A stretch of 64,000 nt of DNA. It comes from Prevotella sp. E2-28. Lineage in GTDB: Bacteria > Bacteroidota > Bacteroidia > Bacteroidales > Bacteroidaceae. The DNA lies in contig NZ_CP091788.1 in the NCBI RefSeq assembly GCF_022024055.1, positions 2,232,001 to 2,296,000 of the forward strand. Reading direction: 5' to 3'. The notes beneath the pieces are model-generated. The model saw only the letters and a program-made list of their open reading frames with translations, was not told where the DNA came from and made no database searches. Positions 50,237 to 58,240 of this stretch are shown in pieces; within the stretch, counting starts at the first letter, position 1, and each line of letters starts with the position of its first letter. The position numbers were made by a program, and so were the translations under genes.

Positions 50237-52312
50237 ATGAATAACCTCAGTAAGAAGAAACTCATCATGTTGGTGTTGCCGCTGATAACGGCAGTCAGTT
50301 GCACCAACCAGCCACAACGTCAAGTCGTAGTTGGAGTTGAGGGCTATAATAAGGCCGATACCATCATCTCTGACATTGGCGACACGCGCGATTTTCCACG
50401 TCTGCTGGAGATTACTGACAGCTTTGAACAGGCAGGAGTTATCTCACCAGTGAGAGCTATCTTCTACAAAACTATAGCCTATAACATCATGGGGCAGCGC
50501 AGCACAGCGTTGAACCTTTATTATAAGTTGGCAAATATTGATGCAAAAGATCTTACATGCCAAGCTGACATCGAATCATACACCTATGCATCCAAAGACT
50601 ACGTGCGCCTCTTATGCGACATGAAACGCTACGACCGCGTGCTGCGTGAAGCTTATCATGCTGACCGCAAGTTGAAGGAGGTTGGTTACGACTCACTCAT
50701 CATCCATCAAGATATTGCCCAGATGATTGGTGAGTGCCAGTTGTACTTGAACCAGGTTAATGAGGCCACCAAGAATTTCAACACATCGCTTCAGAGCATG
50801 AAAAACCGTCTGGTTAAGAACCATGATCCGTTGGACTTGTTGGAATGTCAGAAAACGATGAACGCCATTGCTATGGCCTATATCCATACAAACCGCTATC
50901 AAGAAGCCATTCCCTGGATTAATCGACAGGACTCTCTATTTATTGCTGCCAACAACCACCCTGCTCGCGACACCGTTTTCGTTGACGAGATGATGGCCGA
51001 CATCAACTATAGCAAGGCACTACTGGCTCATGCTCAAGGAGATTTCGATAGCGCAGAGCGTGCCTACGCCACCTATCAGTCAACTCACACCGCCAAACAG
51101 CTACGCAGCATTATCAACAGCAATGAATACCTGATGCTGACCCACCGCTACGACGAGGCTGCGCGTAATTATACTCAGTTGGAACAATTTCTGAAAGAGA
51201 ATGGTTTCAAGTGTGACTTGGAAGCCATCGGCAACTATATGATTCCCAAGTACCGTGCCAACCTGTTAGCAGGACACCGTGACTCAGCCCTCATCGTGGC
51301 TAGTCTGGTAGCCGAGTACTATGATACGGCTCTAGTACGTCAGAAACATAACGATGCCGACCTGCTGACCACCATCTACGATACCGAGGGCAAGGAGCGC
51401 CAGATTGCCGAGCAACGTGCCAAACTATCGCAACAGAGACTGATTTCTGTGGCTGTCGTACTGGTCATCATCCTCATTTTCTTCTATATCTACTTCATAC
51501 AGCATCGCCAGGCCTACATCAAACTCGATGCCACCAATCGTCAGTTGGATGCTACCAACCGCCAGTTGATACAGGCCAATAAGCGTGCTGAGGAGTCGTC
51601 GCGTATGAAGACGAATTTCATCCAGCAGATTTCCCATGAAGTGCGCACACCGCTTAATATCCTATCAGGATTCAGTCAGGTGCTGGCAACACCCGATATC
51701 AAAATTAGTGCCGAACAACTGAAAGACATCAGCGACAAGATAATGGAAAATAGCGATCGCATCACGAAGCTGGTGGATAAGATGCTGGACCTAAGCATGG
51801 TTAACAGTCATGCCGATATCGAGAGTAACGATGCCGTAAGTCCAGCCCTGTTAGCCAGACAAGCCGTTATGCAGAGTGGCATCGAACAGGCAACTCATCT
51901 CAATTTCGAATTACAGATAGCACCAAAGTTAGCAGACGCCATCATCATGACTCATGAGAAATATGCAGTCAGGGCACTCACGCTACTACTCGACAATGCC
52001 ATTAAGTTTACACATCCCGCCGCTTTTAGGGGCCATCATGATAACAGCAAGAAAGCCAACGTTATGCTGAATGTGTCTGCCACAAAGGAACTAGTGCTTT
52101 TTGTCGTCGAGGATACAGGCATCGGTATTCCTGCAGAACAGGCAGAAAATATCTTCACAGAATTTGTACAGCTTGACGATTACTCCAACGGAACAGGCAT
52201 TGGCCTTTCCATAGCCCGTTCACTGGCACGCCACTTAAAGGGCGACATCATCCTCGACACCACCTATCAAGATGGAGCACGATTTGTTATGACGCTGCCC
52301 TTACGCCACTAA
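50237..52312 (+). CDS. TPR sensor histidine kinase
   Basis: 691 residues. A signal/lipobox-like start (MLVLPLITAVSCTNQ, Cys22), then TPR-like helices over ~40-395, a membrane helix at ~398-420, a short coiled coil with repeated LDATNRQLDATNRQL, HisKA with the phospho-acceptor His467 in SHEVRTPLNILSGF, and HATPase_c with LLLDNAIKFTHP (N box), VEDTGIGIPAE (G1) and GTGIGLSIARSLARHL (G2). No receiver or HTH domain follows and no response regulator gene is adjacent, so its partner is elsewhere. The periplasmic TPR sensor suits detection of envelope or peptide cues; inferred. Confidence 0.92.
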   Translation: MNNLSKKKLIMLVLPLITAVSCTNQPQRQVVVGVEGYNKADTIISDIGDTRDFPRLLEITDSFEQAGVISPVRAIFYKTIAYNIMGQRSTALNLYYKLANIDAKDLTCQADIESYTYASKDYVRLLCDMKRYDRVLREAYHADRKLKEVGYDSLIIHQDIAQMIGECQLYLNQVNEATKNFNTSLQSMKNRLVKNHDPLDLLECQKTMNAIAMAYIHTNRYQEAIPWINRQDSLFIAANNHPARDTVFVDEMMADINYSKALLAHAQGDFDSAERAYATYQSTHTAKQLRSIINSNEYLMLTHRYDEAARNYTQLEQFLKENGFKCDLEAIGNYMIPKYRANLLAGHRDSALIVASLVAEYYDTALVRQKHNDADLLTTIYDTEGKERQIAEQRAKLSQQRLISVAVVLVIILIFFYIYFIQHRQAYIKLDATNRQLDATNRQLIQANKRAEESSRMKTNFIQQISHEVRTPLNILSGFSQVLATPDIKISAEQLKDISDKIMENSDRITKLVDKMLDLSMVNSHADIESNDAVSPALLARQAVMQSGIEQATHLNFELQIAPKLADAIIMTHEKYAVRALTLLLDNAIKFTHPAAFRGHHDNSKKANVMLNVSATKELVLFVVEDTGIGIPAEQAENIFTEFVQLDDYSNGTGIGLSIARSLARHLKGDIILDTTYQDGARFVMTLPLRH

Positions 52313-52475
52313 AGAATAAGGTATGATACAAAGGCCTATTTCCATATCCGTTATGAGGAAGAGGCCTATGCACATCAGTCAGGCCTCAGCTATCTAAGCA
52401 ACAGGAAGCATTTTAATTATTAGAGGGCTCGCTTTTTATCCCAGGTTGGGACTGTCAAAATCCCACGTTGAGACC

Positions 52476-52524
52476 AAATCATTCCCACGGTGGGAATAAG
52501 TCAGTCCCAGCGTGGGAATGATTT
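52476..52524. repeat. Nested TCCCAC/GTGGGA palindromes
   Basis: Outer arms AAATCATTCCCAC (52476-52488) and GTGGGAATGATTT (52512-52524) pair perfectly over 13 bp. Inside are two smaller palindromes, TCCCACGGTGGGA and TCCCAGCGTGGGA. A further TGGGACTGTCAAAATCCCA lies just before at ~52447. Confidence 0.85.
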
Positions 52525-52665
52525 TACATTGTCGTTTTTGTAATTCCATCTTTTTTTTCAAAAGAGACGAAATTTGAAAAACATATCGTTTTTCGTCAAG
52601 ACTTAACATTAAAAAATAGTAAACATCTGATTATGAATGGTTTGCATTCACTTTTCACATTTCAA

Positions 52666-52760
52666 GAGTTAACGTAAGACTTAACATAGACTTAACATAG
52701 AGTTAACATAGGGCAGGAATGTTAAGTCTGTGTTAAGTCTATGTTAACTCCTATGTTAAG
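52666..52760. repeat. TTAACATAGA-type inverted repeat
   Basis: GAGTTAACGTAAGACTTAAC (52666 on) and its continuation to 52696 match the reverse complement of the right side around 52721-52755 with one gap and about three mismatches. Each arm is itself tandem (ACTTAACATAG units). AT-rich; could form a long cruciform. Confidence 0.75.
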
Positions 52761-52862
52761 TGTTTAAGCACAAAATTAAGAGCTAAGTAACTCATAATAA
52801 ATCAGTTGTGCTTTTACAATGTTAAGTGTTGCCCAAAAAGTTATAGACTTTCAAAAAAGAGT

Positions 52863-53783
52863 CTAATCTAACTTGAATCGGACAACGAGGGGCAGATGGT
52901 CGCTGAACCCTGGCTGATAACGGTAACCCTGAAAGGTACGAAAAGGACGCTTTCCACCATACTGTGGCTCATCCTCAAGGAGGAAAGGGGCATCGTTGAT
53001 ATAAGTAGAATCTACCTTTTTACATAATATTGGAGATACAAGCACATGATCTAATGAATGCCATTCACCACGATAACGATAGGTGCCTAGAGCGCCATGC
53101 ATGCCTTTCGTTTGGCAGGTGATATTCTGCAGGCCAAGGGCATAAAGGTCCATGAGTGCAGGACTGTCGCAATAGTCATTAAAATCGCCCGTGATGACTA
53201 CTTGAGCGTGAGGGCTTATCATAGACAAGACTTTCCGCAACTGCAGAACGACCTGAATTCTGTTAGGTCTGGAAGCACGCTCTCCGCCATATCGACTGGG
53301 GCTATGCACCACGAAAACATGAAGCGTATCGCCAGAAGAGGAACAGCCCTGAACATAGAGAATATCACGCGTAGGACGCATATCTGGCAACGGTGGTACT
53401 TCTATATAATCATAACACAAAGGGCGGAAACTGGCAGGTTGATAAAGCAAAGCCACATCAACACCACGCAAATCAGGCGACTCCGTCATCAGATACTGGT
53501 AGCCAGCATTGCGAAGTAAAGACCTACGGCACAAATCTTTCAACACCGAATCATTTTCAACCTCTATTAAAGCCACCAAATCAGGCAGTTCATCAGAGCA
53601 CGAAAGTATCTCCTGACCAATACGGTTCACCTTTCCCCAGTATTTCGTAGAGGTCCAATGACGTGAACCCTCAGGTAAAAACTCGCTGTCCTCCTTTCCC
53701 ACGTCGTGGCGGGTGTCAAACAGATTTTCACAGTTCAACTCCACGAGCGTGAAGAAGGAGGACAGCAGTATGGATAGGAACAT
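52863..53783 (-). CDS. Endonuclease/exonuclease/phosphatase (EEP) family protein
   Basis: 306 residues. LVELNCENLFD with the metal-ligand Asn/Glu near 12-22, LIEVENDSVLKDLCRR near 70, HSPSRYGGE near 160, VVITGDFNDYCDSP near 203-216 and the final SDHLPLVVRF (catalytic Asp-His). A Trp-rich N-terminal signal-like stretch suggests export. Members cleave nucleic acids or phosphodiesters; the Bacteroidota ones are often annotated as endonuclease. 6 bases after the peptide transporter gene on the same strand. Confidence 0.9.
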   Translation of the reverse strand: MFLSILLSSFFTLVELNCENLFDTRHDVGKEDSEFLPEGSRHWTSTKYWGKVNRIGQEILSCSDELPDLVALIEVENDSVLKDLCRRSLLRNAGYQYLMTESPDLRGVDVALLYQPASFRPLCYDYIEVPPLPDMRPTRDILYVQGCSSSGDTLHVFVVHSPSRYGGERASRPNRIQVVLQLRKVLSMISPHAQVVITGDFNDYCDSPALMDLYALGLQNITCQTKGMHGALGTYRYRGEWHSLDHVLVSPILCKKVDSTYINDAPFLLEDEPQYGGKRPFRTFQGYRYQPGFSDHLPLVVRFKLD

Positions 53784-53789
53784 CTCAGA

Positions 53790-55337
53790 TTAGCAAACCT
53801 TCTCCAGACGTTTCATCATTGCAAACATGAAAAGGGCAGCAATGACACACAAGGCAATAAGGATGGCCCAATTGTACATCAAAGGTATCTTATTCCAAAG
53901 CATGGAAGGAATAGAACTCAGATAGTTACCAATAGCTGTAGCAGCAAACCAGCCGCCCATCATCAAGCCCTTATATTTAGGAGGTGCTACCTTTGACACG
54001 AATGAGATACCCATGGGCGAGAGAAGCAATTCAGCAACGGTAAGCGTGAAATAGGTACCAATAAGCCAATTAGGCGACAGGATACTCTGTGTGTTGTTGC
54101 CTAAATCCATAGGCGATATAAGACCTATGGAGGCTAATGTAATAACCCCAAAGCCCAAGGCTGCCACAAGCATACCCCATGCAATTCGCGACGGTGCACT
54201 GACAGACCTGCCACGAGCAGCCAAAGCCCCAAAAAAGAGCAGGCTAAACGGTGTAAGCGCAACTACAAAGAAAGGATTAAACTGTTGGAAATCACTGGGC
54301 TGTGCCATTGTTGGATTTTCCATATTCAAGAACATTGCTATAGCGATGCCAACGAGTATGATCGTGGCTACCCCACAAGTGATACGAGTGGACCTTACCT
54401 TGCTCTGGAAGGATGCAAATCCAGTATATACAGCTAAAGCAATAAGAGCCAAAGAGAAGATGTTGAACCAGATTCGCATATTGCCACTAACCGTCAGATC
54501 GGTATATTTCTTGGCAAAGAAAGTAAGAGCAGAACCATTCTGATGGAAAGCCATCCAGAAGAAAATGACTACGGCAAAAACAAGCATTAAAGCGGTGATA
54601 CGTTCCTTGGTTTCTGTTGGAGTAAGTTCTTCTGCAGCGTTGTTGTCGTTCTGAGCCTGTTTGGCAGTATTAGTGGCATGGGCGAACCAACTCTTACATG
54701 CAAAATAGATGACGCCACTGATAATCAACGAAACACAGGCTACTCCAAAACAAAGGCCATAGCCACCATAAAGGGCTTCCAAATAGTCAGGCTGAACATT
54801 GGCTGCATCATAAACAAAACCACGGCCGGCAAGATACTGGTTGGTAATCCATTTAGCCATGGAAGGAGCAAACATGGCACCTATATTAATACACATATAG
54901 AACAGCGAGAAAGCATCGTCTCGACGACTGGCATACTTAGGGTCGTCATAAAGATTGCCTACCATTACCTGCAAATTGCCCTTAAACAACCCAGTTCCCA
55001 ATGACACACACGCCAAGCCTGCTATCATCACCACAAGCCCAGTGGTACCGGCATCTGTAGGAATGGCTAATCCCAAATAGCCGATAAACATGGTTGTGAG
55101 ACCTAAAACGACACATTTTCCATAGCCTATCTTATCGGCAAGCATACCGCCAAAGACAGGTGAGAAATAAACTACTGCAAGAAAAATAGCATAGACTTGC
55201 CCTGCAACACCTTCGCTCCAGCCAAACTTTGCTTGCATAAACAATGTGAAAATGGCAAGCATCGTGTAGTAGCCAAATCGCTCACCTGTGTTGGCCAGAG
55301 CCAACGCATAAAGTCCTTTCGGTTGATTCTCAAACAT
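53790..55337 (-). CDS. POT-family proton-dependent peptide transporter
   Basis: 515 residues with ~14 transmembrane helices. Start LYALALANTGERFGYYTMLA carries the E-x-x-E-R-like motif (GERFGYY) used for proton coupling; GGMLADKIGYGKCVVLG and the later signature MGISFVSKVAPPKYKGLMMG are typical of di/tripeptide symporters. It imports small peptides with protons across the inner membrane. Leads an operon with the EEP gene. Confidence 0.93.
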   Translation of the reverse strand: MFENQPKGLYALALANTGERFGYYTMLAIFTLFMQAKFGWSEGVAGQVYAIFLAVVYFSPVFGGMLADKIGYGKCVVLGLTTMFIGYLGLAIPTDAGTTGLVVMIAGLACVSLGTGLFKGNLQVMVGNLYDDPKYASRRDDAFSLFYMCINIGAMFAPSMAKWITNQYLAGRGFVYDAANVQPDYLEALYGGYGLCFGVACVSLIISGVIYFACKSWFAHATNTAKQAQNDNNAAEELTPTETKERITALMLVFAVVIFFWMAFHQNGSALTFFAKKYTDLTVSGNMRIWFNIFSLALIALAVYTGFASFQSKVRSTRITCGVATIILVGIAIAMFLNMENPTMAQPSDFQQFNPFFVVALTPFSLLFFGALAARGRSVSAPSRIAWGMLVAALGFGVITLASIGLISPMDLGNNTQSILSPNWLIGTYFTLTVAELLLSPMGISFVSKVAPPKYKGLMMGGWFAATAIGNYLSSIPSMLWNKIPLMYNWAILIALCVIAALFMFAMMKRLEKVC

Positions 55338-55347
55338 AATTTAATTG

Positions 55348-56118
55348 TTATTTAATATTAGAAATTTTTGTTTTTGTTATATCAAAGAGGTAGGTCAGCT
55401 TCACGGTGATATTCGAGAGGTTGGAACGTCCGAAATAGTCGCGCTTCGAGTTATCGAAAATATCACCCAGTCCGTAATAATAGCGACCTTCAAGCAGGAA
55501 ATGACCTACGTTTTTCAGCGAGAACTCCAAGCCCAGTCCGCCAGCAATACCGTAATCCACCTTACGCTGCACGGACATCGTGTCCTGAGCAACGACAGAT
55601 GATGTACGACCTGTACCATCGTCATATTTCGGCGTACGACTATCCCAAGGGAAGTTCATCTTGGTCTTTTCGTTCAGGAAGAAGCCAATCTGAGGACCAG
55701 CCTGCACAAAGAACTGCACACCGCGTCGCTCACGTCCCCACCCCATACGGGCTAGAACGGGCACCTGCAGATAGGTCATATCACGCTGATACTCTTCGGC
55801 GAGTCCCGTCGTTGCATTGATAACCGGCTCATCCTCTGGAGTCAGTATGCTTTCTTTCCAACCCACCTGGGCATAGTTGACCTCAGCTACTATAGCACAA
55901 ATACTATTGAAATACTTCTCTGAAGTATAACGCATAGTAAATCCTCCTGTGAGTCCTGTGTGCATATCTTGAGGAACTTCAGGCATGAAGCCTACCTTAC
56001 TCAACATAACACCACCGTTAAATCCTACCGCAAAGTCGTTGCGATGCTGCCCCACTTGGGCCACTGCCGACGCAACAGAGAGAATTGGCAGGAGAAGAAG
56101 CAAAAACAGTCGATTCAT
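55348..56118 (-). CDS. porT: PorT-type outer-membrane beta-barrel protein
   Basis: 256 residues. Signal peptide (LLLLLPILSVASAVAQ), then an eight-stranded-barrel-like sequence with alternating hydrophobics, FAVGFNGGVMLSKVGFMPEVP at the start of the barrel and a C-terminal strand VKLTYLFDI. Matches PorT, a type IX secretion system component. Eight bases from the LysM/binding-protein gene on the same strand, in the usual genomic pairing. Confidence 0.8.
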   Translation of the reverse strand: MNRLFLLLLLPILSVASAVAQVGQHRNDFAVGFNGGVMLSKVGFMPEVPQDMHTGLTGGFTMRYTSEKYFNSICAIVAEVNYAQVGWKESILTPEDEPVINATTGLAEEYQRDMTYLQVPVLARMGWGRERRGVQFFVQAGPQIGFFLNEKTKMNFPWDSRTPKYDDGTGRTSSVVAQDTMSVQRKVDYGIAGGLGLEFSLKNVGHFLLEGRYYYGLGDIFDNSKRDYFGRSNLSNITVKLTYLFDITKTKISNIK

Positions 56119-56126
56119 ATTCTCTC

Positions 56127-57464
56127 TTAGTAATTGACTGTTTCTATGGTACGATCATCCTTGTAATGCACAAACATATAGGCACGATTCTGCAGACCGC
56201 CATTACCTATACGTTCAAACTTCAGCGGTGTCTGAAGTGGCTGATAGCCAAATCTTTCCGCTGCCCCGTCAAACGTCATTCCGTATTTATGCAAACCACG
56301 CAGGAAGAACACGGCATGATCATATCCTGTCATAGCGAAACGAGGCAATGCCACCATCATATCCTCACGGAAGTTCTGACGATAAAGGCTCTGCATACGC
56401 TGTGCTTGCGGTGACTGAAGGTTCGTAAAGAAAGGGGCTGGTATGTACACATTATACTTGTAGAAGTTTTCCTGCTGATACTGTGTGTACATCATCCATT
56501 CCATATAACCGAATACGGAAATCTGAATGCCAGGATTATTAATCTTTATCTCGCCCAAACGTCCAAACACGGCTGTCATATCACGTGAACGTGCCGTATT
56601 CAGGATGACCAGATTTGGTTTATCCTTGACAAAGGCATTCGCAAAATTCACATCCGTCGATTTCAGGCTCGTCAAACTGTATTTAATATCATTTATCTCC
56701 AGCTGACGACGATAGGTCGATGTAAAACTGCCCTTGGTACTAGTTGAGTCAGCACAATCCACAATAATGGGATGATAGTCCTTGAAATAATTTGCGCAAC
56801 GACGTGCAGTACTCTCTGTCAACTCATTAGGAGCTTGATAAACCTGAAAAATATGACGATTGGTGTAAAGCTCTGGAGCGTGGATTGAGAAAGGTATCAA
56901 CAACAGACTGTGATTTTTCTCAACGAACTCTGCCAGAGGTGCAACGAAGCGCGAATACAGCGGACCTATGATGATGTCACAGCGCGCTGCTGCAGGGTCT
57001 TCAAGGAGTTTATTCACATCACCGTTCTCAGGCAGGTTCCAAGCATGAATATCTACAGAGATGCCTTCTTTCTTCAGCGAATCGCAGGCCATCAGCAGAC
57101 CGCGATAATACTCCACCATGCGCTTGCCGTCGTTATTAACCTTATGAAGAGGCAGCATCACGCCAACTCGAATGCTGCGCTGACGCACGTCAACATCTTT
57201 ATTTGCAGTCGGCTGACTCACCGTTGTCGTCGTGTTTGCATCTGGAATAAAGATGACGGCGCCTTTCTTCAACTTATAGCCAGGCAACTCCATTCCTGGG
57301 TTTGCCTCAACCAGCTGTTCTACCGTAATGCCATACATTTTCGCAATGCCATACTGCGTCTCCTTCTTCTGCACCTTATGCGTACGAAGTGACTGCGCCG
57401 TAGCCATATAAGGCTGCGCTACGAACAATGCACATATCAGAAAATATCTTAATATTCTTTTCAT
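56127..57464 (-). CDS. LysM and periplasmic-binding-fold envelope protein
   Basis: 445 residues. Signal peptide (YFLICALFVAQPYMATAQ); a LysM domain at ~30-75 (HKVQKKETQYGIAKMYGITV, ANPGMELPGYKL); then a type 1 periplasmic-binding fold (~95-440) resembling amino-acid ABC binding proteins: RVGVMLPLHKVNND, IDIIIGPLYSRFVAP, DYHPIIVDCADST, NLVILNTARSRDMTAV. No cognate ABC genes here. Encoded directly upstream of porT, so an envelope or T9SS-related role is likely. Confidence 0.85.
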   Translation of the reverse strand: MKRILRYFLICALFVAQPYMATAQSLRTHKVQKKETQYGIAKMYGITVEQLVEANPGMELPGYKLKKGAVIFIPDANTTTTVSQPTANKDVDVRQRSIRVGVMLPLHKVNNDGKRMVEYYRGLLMACDSLKKEGISVDIHAWNLPENGDVNKLLEDPAAARCDIIIGPLYSRFVAPLAEFVEKNHSLLLIPFSIHAPELYTNRHIFQVYQAPNELTESTARRCANYFKDYHPIIVDCADSTSTKGSFTSTYRRQLEINDIKYSLTSLKSTDVNFANAFVKDKPNLVILNTARSRDMTAVFGRLGEIKINNPGIQISVFGYMEWMMYTQYQQENFYKYNVYIPAPFFTNLQSPQAQRMQSLYRQNFREDMMVALPRFAMTGYDHAVFFLRGLHKYGMTFDGAAERFGYQPLQTPLKFERIGNGGLQNRAYMFVHYKDDRTIETVNY

Positions 57465-57512
57465 AAAAAGCTATTTTTCAGTTTTCGACTACAAAAGTAC
57501 AAAATATTTTCG

Positions 57513-57520
57513 TAACTTTG
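57513..57520 (+). promoter_or_regulatory. -7 box of the T9SS type B protein gene
   Basis: TAACTTTG, 22 bases before the ATG at 57542; rules out in-frame TTG at 57518 as start. Confidence 0.6.
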
Positions 57521-57541
57521 CAACCAAAACAGGAAGAAAAT

Positions 57542-58240
57542 ATGAAAAAGAAACTGATATGGCTCATTGCCACACTTATTTTAACGCCTCTTACCCTATT
57601 GGCACAGCAGGTTTCGCCCACATTGACATATATTGACAAGGACGGACTGCCTCACGACACCGTTGCCGTTGAGGACGGTCAGGCGCCGCTGGATGTGACC
57701 TTCCACGCCAATCCCTCGGAGATGGGCGACATCACCCCCACTTACGAATGGCATTTCTATAAGTTGGACAGCGATGGCACCAACAAGGAGCTCTTCGTTC
57801 GTTATGAAGAGGAAACGCAATATACGTTCACAGAATCAGGTAAATATACCGTCACGCTGAAAACCATTCTCGACAACGATGGTACGGAACTCTCGCCTGT
57901 GAACATCAGCGTGTTTATTGCCGACAGCTATCTGGAGTTTCCCAATGCTTTCTCGCCCAACAACGGCGATGAGCTCAATAATATCTTCAAAGCCAAGAAG
58001 CACAAGAGCTTGGTGAGCTTTCACGCCTATATCATCAACCGATGGGGACAGAAACTCTATGAATGGACCGACCCCGATGGCGGATGGGACGGCAAATACA
58101 GGGGAAAAGACGTGAAAGAGGGCGTCTACTTCCTGCTTTGCAAAGCGCGTGGAGGCGATGGAAAAGAGTATAACATCCGCAAGGATGTGAACCTGTTGAG
58201 AAAATACGTAGAAGGAGGACGCACAGGTGGCACAAACTGA
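57542..58240 (+). CDS. T9SS type B sorting-domain (gliding-motility C-terminal) protein
   Basis: 232 residues. Signal peptide MKKKLIWLIATLILTPLTLLAQ; a PKD-like Ig domain (PTYEWHFYKLDSDG, YTFTESGKYTVTLKTI); then the C-terminal CHU_C/type B signal: FPNAFSPNNGDELNNIF, INRWGQKLYEW, GWDGKYRGKDVKEGVYFL. Proteins with this tail are exported by the type IX system and released or anchored by its sortase. Supports the presence of T9SS suggested by PorT. Its stop overlaps the uvrA GTG start by 14 bases. Confidence 0.9.
   Translation: MKKKLIWLIATLILTPLTLLAQQVSPTLTYIDKDGLPHDTVAVEDGQAPLDVTFHANPSEMGDITPTYEWHFYKLDSDGTNKELFVRYEEETQYTFTESGKYTVTLKTILDNDGTELSPVNISVFIADSYLEFPNAFSPNNGDELNNIFKAKKHKSLVSFHAYIINRWGQKLYEWTDPDGGWDGKYRGKDVKEGVYFLLCKARGGDGKEYNIRKDVNLLRKYVEGGRTGGTN

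Larger units (their letters stand above)
52313..52862. other. 550-base intergenic region filled with palindromic repeats
   Basis: No gene seen. It contains a set of TCCCA..TGGGA palindromes at 52443-52524 and a long inverted repeat of TTAACATAGA-type units at 52666-52760. The rest is AT-rich without ORFs; two frames with short protein-like stretches just after 52318 may be relics. Confidence 0.7.
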
